41,847 nt of DNA from Candidatus Omnitrophota bacterium (GTDB lineage Bacteria; Omnitrophota; Gorgyraeia; JABMRG01). Position numbers and translations under genes: made by a program. The stretch covers positions 1 through 41,847 of the forward strand of contig JABMQS010000001.1 in the NCBI GenBank assembly GCA_013202525.1. The letters are read 5' to 3'. The notes below the pieces were generated by a model that saw only the letters and a program-made list of their open reading frames with translations, was not told where the DNA came from and did not search any database. Of the stretch, positions 16,094-23,063 are shown piece by piece (within the stretch, counting starts at the first letter, position 1; each line of letters begins with the position of its first letter).

Positions 16094-17238
16094 CTCTTAA
16101 GGGCCCGTATAACAGAGGCTGTGTCGCGGGCTATCATAAGTTCTTCGTCGGTAGGAATTACCAGTATGCGCGCCTTGAACCTCTTCAAAAACTGATTCAT
16201 GCCTTCTGAGATCCTCTTCTTTATATAATGGGAATGCTCGCCTATGCCCGCTGTCAGGACCACTGCATCCAGGCCATCCATGGCGGCAGTATATGCGCCT
16301 ATATACTTCTCAATTCGATATATGAAGAGCTCAATGGCAGCCTTTGAGCGCTTATCACTTTTCCTGGCGGATTTTAGTACATCCCTCATGTCGTTGCTTA
16401 CACCGGATATGCCCAACAGGCCGCTCTTTTTGTTTAAGAGATCGTTCATTTGCGTTGTGTTTAAACCCTTCTTCTCCATCATATAAAGGACCGCTGCCGG
16501 GTCGATGTCGCCGCAGCGTGTACCCATCAATAGGCCCTCCAGGGGCGTAAAGCCCATGCTCGTATCTACTGATCTGCCGTTATGGACAGCGGCTATACTG
16601 CAGCCGTTTCCAAGGTGGCAGGTGATTATCTTAAGGCCCCTTATGTCGCGCCTGAGCTTTTTGGCGGCCTGATGCGCCACAAACTTGTGGCTTGTCCCGT
16701 GAAAACCGTATCTCCTCACCTTAAGCTGTTTATAAAAACTGTATGGAATCCCGTAGATATATGCCTTTGGCGGCATTGTTTCATGGAATGCCGTATCGAA
16801 TACAGCAACCTGCGGTATGTTGCTGACAAAATTGCGTGATGCCTTTATGCCCAGAAGCGCCGGCGGGTTATGCAGCGGCGCCAGCTCATTAAACCTCTCT
16901 ATAGTCCTTATAACCCTTTTGTCGATAATCGTGGGCTCGGTGAATACCTCGGCCCCGTGTACTACGCGGTGGCCTATGCCAAAGATCTCACGATGAGACT
17001 TTATGACGCCAAACTTCGGATCTGTGAGTATGGCAAATATGTCTTCCATGGCCCGCTGGTGCTCCGGTGCCTTGACCTCTATCTGTACGGGTTTTTTGTT
17101 ACCCTTCTGGTGGGTGAGGCTGCTCCTTCGGGAGCCGATCCTATCAACCACCCCTTTGCACAGGGAGCGGGAAGACTTCATATCGAAGAGTTGATACTTG
17201 ATGCTGGATGAACCACTGTTTATAACAAGGATCTTCAT
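16090..17238 (-). CDS. ackA: Acetate kinase
   Basis: Interconverts acetyl phosphate plus ADP with acetate plus ATP, giving substrate-level ATP during fermentation. 382 residues from the ATG at 17238. MKILVINSGSSSIKYQLFD is the canonical N-terminus, VVHGAEVFTEP and FDTAFHETMP are substrate motifs, and CHLGNGCSIAA and LTAGIGEHSH are ASKHA nucleotide motifs. An upstream in-frame ATG (17277) would add 13 residues inside the pta end, against the family start. AAAGGAAAGG precedes the chosen start. It forms a pta-ackA pair with 17-bp spacing. Confidence 0.96.
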   Translation of the reverse strand: MKILVINSGSSSIKYQLFDMKSSRSLCKGVVDRIGSRRSSLTHQKGNKKPVQIEVKAPEHQRAMEDIFAILTDPKFGVIKSHREIFGIGHRVVHGAEVFTEPTIIDKRVIRTIERFNELAPLHNPPALLGIKASRNFVSNIPQVAVFDTAFHETMPPKAYIYGIPYSFYKQLKVRRYGFHGTSHKFVAHQAAKKLRRDIRGLKIITCHLGNGCSIAAVHNGRSVDTSMGFTPLEGLLMGTRCGDIDPAAVLYMMEKKGLNTTQMNDLLNKKSGLLGISGVSNDMRDVLKSARKSDKRSKAAIELFIYRIEKYIGAYTAAMDGLDAVVLTAGIGEHSHYIKKRISEGMNQFLKRFKARILVIPTDEELMIARDTASVIRALKR

Positions 17239-17255
17239 AATGGCGTGCCTTTCCT

Positions 17256-18266
17256 TTAGGCCTTCGTGTGGGCACATCTCAGCGCTGTTACACAGACCAC
17301 GTCTATAACATCATCGGCACTGCATCCCCTTGAAAGGTCACTGCAGGGCGCAAGAACACCGTGAAGCAGCGGGCCTAATGCACGTGTCTTCGCCAGCCTC
17401 TGGGTAAGTTTGTATGCGATATTGCCGGCTTCAAGATTTGGAAATATAAGAATGTTTGCCCGGCCGCCTATGGGGCTGCCCGGAGATTTTCTCTTGGCAA
17501 CCTCGGGTATCAATGCCGCATCACCCTGAAGTTCACCGTCTATGAGCAGGTCCGGGCGAAGCTCCCTGACCTTTTCAACCGCCTTCAGCAGGTTCTCTGT
17601 GTCGGGCGTTGCGCCGCTGCCTTTGGTAGAAAAGCTTAAGACCGCTATACGGGGCTGGGTCTTAAAGAGGGCCTGCATCAGATCGCTCGCTGATATGGCG
17701 ATATTGCAGAGTTGTTTTGGTGAAGGCTTTGGTACTATGGCGCAATCTGCAAATATCAGTATGCCCTGCTCGCCAAAGGAATCGTCATCCATGACCATGA
17801 TAAAGGAGCTCGACATCGTACCGGCCCTGGGGTCGAGGCCAATACAGTAAAGCGCGGAACGCGCAACATCCCTTGTCGTGTGGACAGCCCCGCCTACAAA
17901 ACCATCTGCTCTTTTTTCATTTACCAGCATGGCGGCAAAATATACGGGCTTCTCAGTAAGGAGCTTCTTCGCCTCATCAAGGCTCATGCCTTTGGCCTTG
18001 CGAACCTCGTATAACTTCTGGCTATAATCCTGGAGATGTTCTGATGACGAAGGCTCTATTATCTCGGATCCATCCAACTTGAGGTTATTTTGTGCGGAGA
18101 GGGCAGCTATCTTCTCCTTGCTGCCCAGAAGTATAGTATCCACCAGCCCTTCACGATTCATATAATCCACCGCCTTGAGGACCCTTATATCCTCGCCTTC
18201 CGGCAATACTATCTTTGCGTCAGCGCCCTTTGCCTTTTCCCTGATCTCAGCAATTACCCGTAACAT
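17256..18266 (-). CDS. pta: Phosphate acetyltransferase
   Basis: Converts acetyl-CoA and phosphate to acetyl phosphate and CoA, feeding acetate kinase. 336 residues, the short single-domain Pta form. KIVLPEGEDIRVLKAVDYM near the N-terminus, FVGGAVHTTRDVARSALYCIG and DCAIVPKPSPKQLCNIAISA are typical, and SPIGGRANILIFPNLEAGNI is the C-terminal signature. AAAGG lies 9 bases before the ATG at 18266. With ackA it gives an acetate-forming energy module, pointing to fermentative or mixed metabolism. Confidence 0.95.
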   Translation of the reverse strand: MLRVIAEIREKAKGADAKIVLPEGEDIRVLKAVDYMNREGLVDTILLGSKEKIAALSAQNNLKLDGSEIIEPSSSEHLQDYSQKLYEVRKAKGMSLDEAKKLLTEKPVYFAAMLVNEKRADGFVGGAVHTTRDVARSALYCIGLDPRAGTMSSSFIMVMDDDSFGEQGILIFADCAIVPKPSPKQLCNIAISASDLMQALFKTQPRIAVLSFSTKGSGATPDTENLLKAVEKVRELRPDLLIDGELQGDAALIPEVAKRKSPGSPIGGRANILIFPNLEAGNIAYKLTQRLAKTRALGPLLHGVLAPCSDLSRGCSADDVIDVVCVTALRCAHTKA

Positions 18267-18279
18267 GCATAGTGCCTTT

Positions 18280-18765
18280 CTATTTTTTCAATAACTTCTT
18301 TCTTAGCGCCTTTTCCACGGATGGCGGAACGAAAGAACCAACATTTGCCCCGAGAGAAACCGCCTCTTTAATGAGTTTCGATGACAGGTAGGAGTAGGAT
18401 TCATTCGGCATAAGAAACATGGTCTCAACATCCTTGCTAAGCTGCCTGTTGGTAAGCGCCATCTGGAATTCGTATTCGAAATCGGAGAGCATCCTGATGC
18501 CGCGTATTATGGTGCGGGAACCCCTGCTCTTTACATAATCCACTGCCAGGCCCTTGAAGCTATCGACCTCCACCTTTTTCAAATCAGCGGTGGACTTCTT
18601 TATAAGGGCAACGCGCTCCTTTATCGTAAAGAGCTCTTCTTTTGAGGTGTTGTCGGCAACGGCTACCACGACCTTGTCGAATATCTTTAACGCCCTTTTG
18701 ATGAGATCTATATGGCCATAGGTGATGGGGTCAAAACTTCCGGCATATATCGCCTTATTTGGCAT
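18280..18765 (-). CDS. coaD: Phosphopantetheine adenylyltransferase
   Basis: Transfers AMP to 4'-phosphopantetheine, the penultimate step of coenzyme A synthesis. 161 residues from the ATG at 18765, the normal length. AIYAGSFDPITYGHIDLIKR carries the nucleotidyltransferase HxGH-type site, and RTIIRGIRMLSDFEYEFQMA and SYLSSKLIKEA complete the family pattern. GGAG sits 8 bases upstream of 18765, which favours it over the ATG at 18771. The open frame continues upstream to 18900 only because the repeat there lacks stops. It precedes pta by 13 bp. Confidence 0.95.
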   Translation of the reverse strand: MPNKAIYAGSFDPITYGHIDLIKRALKIFDKVVVAVADNTSKEELFTIKERVALIKKSTADLKKVEVDSFKGLAVDYVKSRGSRTIIRGIRMLSDFEYEFQMALTNRQLSKDVETMFLMPNESYSYLSSKLIKEAVSLGANVGSFVPPSVEKALRKKLLKK

Positions 18766-18795
18766 CGGCATCTCTCCTTTGCTGTGACAAAACCT

Positions 18796-18906
18796 GGATA
18801 GGCGGGACTTTCTAGTCCCGCTGGCTGGTGGGGTTACCCCTCGCATCCGCTCGGGATCCCTCAGCGAGAGGTCCCGAACACAGTGAGGGAAAAACCCCAC
18901 CTATCC
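18796..18906. repeat. Branched inverted repeat between rsmD and coaD
   Basis: GGATAGG (18796-18802) plus TGGGGTT (18829-18835) pair with AACCCCA-CCTATCC (18893-18906). Between the two left arms lies a perfect hairpin CGGGACT-TTCT-AGTCCCG (18803-18820), so the fold would branch. The right arm runs into the end of rsmD and covers its stop codon (18901-18903). It fills the 135-base gap and creates a false N-terminal extension of coaD. Confidence 0.7.
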
Positions 18907-19470
18907 GAGCTTCTCGGTATCTCTCCTTTTATATATACTTAGTATAGTATCGCCGTAAGTCAACTGGCGCACAAGTAAAAGATCTTCGGGGTTTTCAGGG
19001 GCCTTATCCTTCTTGGAATGTTCGGCTACGATGAGACCTGAGTTTGAGAGTATATCATATATATTAATATTCTTCAAGCACTTTTTTAGCCAGTTTCTGT
19101 AATACGGAGGGTCTAAAAAGATGATATCGAACCTCTCCTGCCTTTTTCCAAAGAGCCTTATGGCGGAGATAACATCTCTTGTAAAGACATCGGCCTTTTT
19201 GATATCTTCAGGATCCAACCTCTCCAGATTCTTCCTTATCGAAGATGTCGAGGCCCTTAAACTGTCGACAAGGCATACGTAAGAGGCGCCCCTGCTCAAC
19301 GCTTCTATGCCAATGGCGCCGCATCCGGCAAAGAGCTCAAGCACGCGCGCGTCCCGGATATCAGCAGCCAGCACATTAAACAACGCCTCTTTCACATTGT
19401 CCTTCGTGGGCCTGATACTCCCGGGCGCCGTTATCCTCAACCCTCTATATCTTCCCGCTATCACTCTCAT
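18901..19470 (-). CDS. rsmD: 16S rRNA (guanine(966)-N2)-methyltransferase
   Basis: SAM-dependent methyltransferase that modifies G966 of 16S rRNA during 30S assembly. 189 residues. MRVIAGRYRGLRITAP is the typical start and RPTKDNVKEALFNVL the RNA-side motif. VLELFAGCGAIGIEALSRGA is the SAM-binding loop and IIFLDPPYYRN the catalytic DPPY motif. The start codon directly abuts a dispersed repeat (19475-19586), and the stop codon lies in another inverted repeat (18796-18906). Placed between recG and coaD, a common rsmD-coaD pairing. Confidence 0.94.
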   Translation of the reverse strand: MRVIAGRYRGLRITAPGSIRPTKDNVKEALFNVLAADIRDARVLELFAGCGAIGIEALSRGASYVCLVDSLRASTSSIRKNLERLDPEDIKKADVFTRDVISAIRLFGKRQERFDIIFLDPPYYRNWLKKCLKNINIYDILSNSGLIVAEHSKKDKAPENPEDLLLVRQLTYGDTILSIYKRRDTEKLG

Positions 19471-19474
19471 TTTT

Positions 19475-19586
19475 GGAGACGTTTACCAATCTGTTCGGGA
19501 ACCTGCCTGTCCTCCGTAGCCCCACCGAAGAATCCGCATGATAGGGCGTAGGGGGATCCAGAACTTGTTCGGGAACCTGTCTTGTC
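19475..19586. repeat. Second locus of the GGAGACGT / TTCGGGAACCTGTC repeat family
   Basis: Fills most of the recG-rsmD gap. GGAGACGTTTACCAATCTG (19475-19493) is followed by TTCGGGAACCTGCCTGTC (19494-19511). After about 48 bases TTGTTCGGGAACCTGTCTTG appears at 19565-19584. The same motifs form the arms at 3442-3631. Translations of both loci share an RQVPEQ-x-LD peptide on the strand reading GACAGGTTCCCGAACA, which is a repeat signature and not a protein domain. Confidence 0.75.
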
Positions 19587-19587
19587 G

Positions 19588-21660
19588 CTATCCTATCAAG
19601 CCGAGGTGGAAGGTATCCTTGAAGCTCTCTGTGAGCATCTCCCTTAGTTTCTTGTGACAAGTTTCTGCCATATTCGGATCCTCGGCGATCATGGCAAAGG
19701 CCTCTTTGCGTGCTGCCTCAAGAATATCGACATCTGTGATGACATTGCCCAGCTGAAGCTGCGGCACACCGTGCTGCCGGCTGCCGAAAAGCTCCCCTGG
19801 ACCCCTTATATTCAGGTCTTCCTGCGCTATCTGAAAACCATCTTCGGTATTAGATATGACCTCGAGCCTCTGACGCGCCTCCTCTGTCTCTGCATCGGAT
19901 ACCAGGATGCAATAAGACTTAAATTTGCCCCTGCCTATCCTTCCTCTTAACTGGTGCAGCTGGCTCAATCCGAAACGCTGTGCATTTTCGATGACCATGA
20001 CAGAGGCATTGGGTATATCTATGCCCACCTCTATAATAGTAGTGGCAATGAGTATATCTATCTTGCCCTTCTTAAACCTCTTCATGATATCGGTCTTTTC
20101 ATCATCGCTCAACCTGCCATGGATCAATGCCACCTTGAAGTCCTTGAACGGGCCTTTGCTCAGGGCATCATGCATCTTCGTCGCACCTTCTGATTTAAAG
20201 GCGCTTGAGGCCTCTATGACAGGGTAGACTATATAGGCCTGCCTTCCTTCAACAAGCTGTTCCTTCAAAAAATCATATACATTATCAAGTTCCGAGCTCT
20301 CCACCCAGAGGGTCTGCACATCCCTCTTTCCCTGCGGAAGCTCATTTATGACAGAGATGTCCATATCGCCATATAGCGTCATGGCCATTGTGCGCGGAAT
20401 AGGGGTCGCGGTCATTACCATGATATCGGCGTCTTCGGTCTTTGATTTAAGGACTGAGCGCTGCTCCACGCCAAACTTATGCTGTTCATCCACGATAACA
20501 AGTCCAAGGTCCTTGAACCTTATGCCCTTTTGAATAAGCGTATGTGTGCCTACTATTATATCGGCCTCGCCCGACTCTATCAATTTAAGAGCCTCTTCCC
20601 TCTCATCCTTAGGCAGGGCATTGATAAGAAGCACAACCCTTATGCCCAGCGATGAAAAAAAGCCGCTGAGTGTCAGATAATGCTGTCTCGCCAGTATTTC
20701 GGTAGGCACCATAATAGCGCCCTGGTGTCCATTGGCATTGGTAAGAAACAACGCGTATGCCGAGACCGCGGTCTTGCCCGAACCAACCTCACCCTGTATC
20801 AGGCGGTGCATGGTCCTTGGCGAGGCCATATCCTTCTTTATATCCTCTATGGCCTTCTTTTGAGCATCGGTAAATTCAAAAGGCAAGGCCTTCAAAAACT
20901 CCTCTAACCTTCCCTCGGACTTGTGTGCCTTCCCCCTTGGCTCGGATTTCATCTTGTATCTTCTGAGGGCCAGCGCTGACTGCAGCAGAAAGAACTCATC
21001 AAAGACCAACCTTCTCCTGGACTCATCCTTTTGTCTCTCGTTAGCAGGAAAGTGAATATTTTTGATTGCGGACTTCAGATCCAGGAGCTTATGGCGTGCG
21101 CGGATCTTGGTGGGCATGGGATCTGCCGCATAGGAAGAGTACTGCTCGACCGCGTGCTTTATTATACCCCTCAACATCCTCTGGTTTACGCCGGAGACGA
21201 GCGGGTATATGGGGACTATCCTTCCTGTGTGTATGATCTCATCCTGTGGCTCATCTCCTCTTATTATCTCATACTCGGGATGAATTATCTGCAGGGCCTT
21301 GACCTTCTGTACCCTTCCGTAGAGGATGACGGTATCGCCGTCTTTGAAGTACTTCTTGAGGTATGGCTGATTAAACCAGAGCGCCTTCATCTTTCCGGTG
21401 TCGTCTGCAACCGTAAGCTGAAAGATCGTCATGCCCTTCCTGGTCCTGAATACGCTGGAAGAGGCGACCCTTGCCCTTATGGTCTTAAACTCATCCGCAA
21501 CAAGCTCTGATATAGGCTTTAGCTGGCTGCGGTCCTCATAGCGCCTGGGAAAATACCAGAGGCAGTCCTTCACCATAGAGATGCCGAGCCGCTTAAGGAG
21601 CTTCAAGCGGTCCGGCCCTACACCTTTAATATACTGCGCAGAGGTTGTTGTAATATCCAT
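19588..21660 (-). CDS. recG: ATP-dependent DNA helicase RecG
   Basis: Branch-migrating helicase that regresses stalled forks and processes Holliday junctions. 690 residues from the ATG at 21660. The wedge/OB region (about 40-150) includes WYFPRRYEDRS. Helicase motifs follow: GEVGSGKTAVSAYAL (Walker A), VPTEILARQHY, IVGTHTLIQKG, DEQHKFGVEQR, MTATPIPRTMAMTLYGDMD, ATTIIEVGIDIPNA and QLRGRIGRG. GAGGGTTAGG directly before 21660 supports that start over the ATG at 21672. Followed by rsmD after a 117-base repeat-filled gap. It complements RuvABC, also encoded here. Confidence 0.97.
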   Translation of the reverse strand: MDITTTSAQYIKGVGPDRLKLLKRLGISMVKDCLWYFPRRYEDRSQLKPISELVADEFKTIRARVASSSVFRTRKGMTIFQLTVADDTGKMKALWFNQPYLKKYFKDGDTVILYGRVQKVKALQIIHPEYEIIRGDEPQDEIIHTGRIVPIYPLVSGVNQRMLRGIIKHAVEQYSSYAADPMPTKIRARHKLLDLKSAIKNIHFPANERQKDESRRRLVFDEFFLLQSALALRRYKMKSEPRGKAHKSEGRLEEFLKALPFEFTDAQKKAIEDIKKDMASPRTMHRLIQGEVGSGKTAVSAYALFLTNANGHQGAIMVPTEILARQHYLTLSGFFSSLGIRVVLLINALPKDEREEALKLIESGEADIIVGTHTLIQKGIRFKDLGLVIVDEQHKFGVEQRSVLKSKTEDADIMVMTATPIPRTMAMTLYGDMDISVINELPQGKRDVQTLWVESSELDNVYDFLKEQLVEGRQAYIVYPVIEASSAFKSEGATKMHDALSKGPFKDFKVALIHGRLSDDEKTDIMKRFKKGKIDILIATTIIEVGIDIPNASVMVIENAQRFGLSQLHQLRGRIGRGKFKSYCILVSDAETEEARQRLEVISNTEDGFQIAQEDLNIRGPGELFGSRQHGVPQLQLGNVITDVDILEAARKEAFAMIAEDPNMAETCHKKLREMLTESFKDTFHLGLIG

Positions 21661-21764
21661 CCTAACCCTCATCCGACGACGATATAACTGTGATACCCGC
21701 GGGCCCTGTGATAAGCCGAGCAGGCCTTATTTTAGCAGGACTTGTGACAATCTGAGCAGGACCT

Positions 21765-21905
21765 GATGAGAAAAAAGGTGTGGGGTATTTAGTGAGTGGG
21801 AGGATCCTGATCCCCGCTTTCGCGGGGACGCGGAGGGGCCCACGAACAAATACCCCACGCCTTTTAAGTTCAAAAGGCGCTCCTGCGGAGATTACCCGCA
21901 AGGCC
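21765..21905. repeat. Dispersed inverted-repeat element, copy B, with a nested hairpin
   Basis: Near-identical to copy A (9215-9340): AAAAAAGGTGTGGGGTATTT, GTGAGTGGGAGGATCC, CGGAGGGGCCCACGAAC, TACCCCAC-CCTTTTAA and a right flank ending ATTACCCGCAAGGCC. Copy B carries about 20 extra bases after GGATCC, including the perfect hairpin CCCCGC-TTTC-GCGGGG (21812-21827), absent from copy A. This looks like one repeat inserted into another. Confidence 0.85.
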
Positions 21906-21922
21906 CGCCCACTTTATTTCTC

Positions 21923-21952
21923 TTGCCTCGCCACAATGATTTATGGTATTAT
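21923..21952 (+). promoter_or_regulatory. Probable sigma70 promoter of rpmB
   Basis: TTGCCT (21923-21928) and TATTAT (21947-21952) are separated by 18 bases on the plus strand. An AAGGAGGTT ribosome site follows at about 21974-21982, 8 bases before the rpmB ATG. Confidence 0.6.
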
Positions 21953-21990
21953 AGCACATTCACAATTATTCTCAAGGAGGTTAAACGATT

Positions 21991-22224
21991 ATGTCAAAGG
22001 TCTGCGACATCTGCGGAAAAGGCCCAGTTGCCGGAAGATCCATAGTCCGGCGCGGTATGGCCAAGAAAAAAGGCGGCGTTGGAAGAAAGATAGTGCGCAC
22101 CAACAAGCGGCGCTTTCTACCCAACCTTGTCAAGGTAAAAGCCATAGTCGGCAAGGCAACAAAGACCATAAAGGTCTGCGTCAAGTGCCTGAAGTCCGGA
22201 AAGGTAAAGAAAGCCAAAAGATAA
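21991..22224 (+). CDS. rpmB: 50S ribosomal protein L28
   Basis: Structural protein of the large ribosomal subunit. 77 residues, very basic. The CDICGK pair near the N-terminus, with CVKC near the C-terminus, gives the four-Cys zinc-binding (C+) form. GRSIVRRGMAKKKGGVG and RKIVRTNKRRFLPNL fit the L28 core. A strong AGGAGG site precedes the ATG. It is the only plus-strand gene in the window and is transcribed alone between its own promoter and the terminator at 22220-22277. Confidence 0.95.
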   Translation: MSKVCDICGKGPVAGRSIVRRGMAKKKGGVGRKIVRTNKRRFLPNLVKVKAIVGKATKTIKVCVKCLKSGKVKKAKR

Positions 22225-22277
22225 AGGATGAGGCACTCTTTTTTTCGGTTTATAAAGAGTCTCATCCTTTATCTTTT
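22220..22277. terminator. Bidirectional intrinsic terminator shared by rpmB and otsB
   Basis: GATAAAGGATGAG (22220-22232) pairs with CTCATCCTTTATC (22261-22273), and ACTCTTT (22235-22241) with AAAGAGT (22254-22260): 20 bp with a 2-base bulge and a T-rich loop. TTTT follows on the plus strand, and an A-rich stretch gives U residues on the minus side. The rpmB stop codon (22222-22224) and the otsB stop codon (22269-22271) both lie inside the stem. Confidence 0.85.
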
Positions 22278-23060
22278 CAGTATCAACTCAAGAAACGCCT
22301 TAACTGCGCCGGGGGAATCGACATAGTATTCGGCGCAGGAACTTCTCTTCTCGCCTCTTACAAATAGGGTAATACCCTTTCTTCTCAATACCTTAAAGGC
22401 ATCCTCATCTGTTACATCATCACCTATATATACGGCAAGCGGACTGTTTTTGCCGCTGCCCTTAAGCTTCTTTAGAAGATATCGGCAATAGTCACCCTTG
22501 TTCCAGCCAAGGGGCGGTCTTATCTCGAGCACCTTCTTGCCTTTTGAGACACTGATCTTTCCTGACTTTATATAGGCAGCCGTCTCCCTGCGGAATATCT
22601 CCTTGAGCAGGCGGACATCAGCCCCATTGACCCTCCTGTAATGGACAGACAGTATAGGGCCCTTGTCCTCAATCTCATAATTGCTTATAGTCTTCAGCCT
22701 GGCTGATAAGGACTTCTTTAATCTCTTGATGATCAGCCGAACCTTTTTGGCCTCAGGCATAAGAATGACCTTGCCCCCGGCCTCTATCTCCAGTCCATGA
22801 TTGCCGGCATAGTATATATTCTTTAACCCTATGAGCCGCTTTATCTGGTTTAAGGGCCGCCCGCTAACCACAGAGAGGCTGACATCCTTATCCTTTGAGA
22901 GGCTTCTCAGTAGGGCCCTTGTGCCGGTAGAGAGCTGAGCCATATCGGGCCTTTTTACAATGGGGGTCAATGTGCCGTCGTAATCCAGAAATAAGAGTAT
23001 GTGGGGGGATCTTCTTATCTTTTGCAGGATATTCGTTAGGTTGTTACGTAGGGCTTTCAA
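22269..23060 (-). CDS. otsB: Trehalose-6-phosphate phosphatase
   Basis: HAD-superfamily phosphatase that converts trehalose-6-phosphate to trehalose, the second step of OtsAB synthesis. 263 residues. Motif I is LFLDYDGTLTPIV with both catalytic Asp residues, LSVVSGRPL is motif II, and VYIGDDVTDEDAFKVL is motif IV. AGNHGLEIE is a typical cap-domain sequence. It starts 3 bp after otsA, and its last codons form the terminator stem shared with rpmB. Confidence 0.95.
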   Translation of the reverse strand: MKALRNNLTNILQKIRRSPHILLFLDYDGTLTPIVKRPDMAQLSTGTRALLRSLSKDKDVSLSVVSGRPLNQIKRLIGLKNIYYAGNHGLEIEAGGKVILMPEAKKVRLIIKRLKKSLSARLKTISNYEIEDKGPILSVHYRRVNGADVRLLKEIFRRETAAYIKSGKISVSKGKKVLEIRPPLGWNKGDYCRYLLKKLKGSGKNSPLAVYIGDDVTDEDAFKVLRRKGITLFVRGEKRSSCAEYYVDSPGAVKAFLELILKR

Positions 23061-23063
23061 TAT

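Larger units (their letters stand above)
21661..21990. other. 330-base divergent recG/rpmB gap
   Basis: No gene is seen. It contains a run of short imperfect direct repeats next to recG (about 21690-21770; CCTGCT and TTGTCACA / TTATCACAG units), dispersed element copy B (21765-21905), and the rpmB promoter and ribosome site. No good minus-strand promoter for recG was found. Confidence 0.65.
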
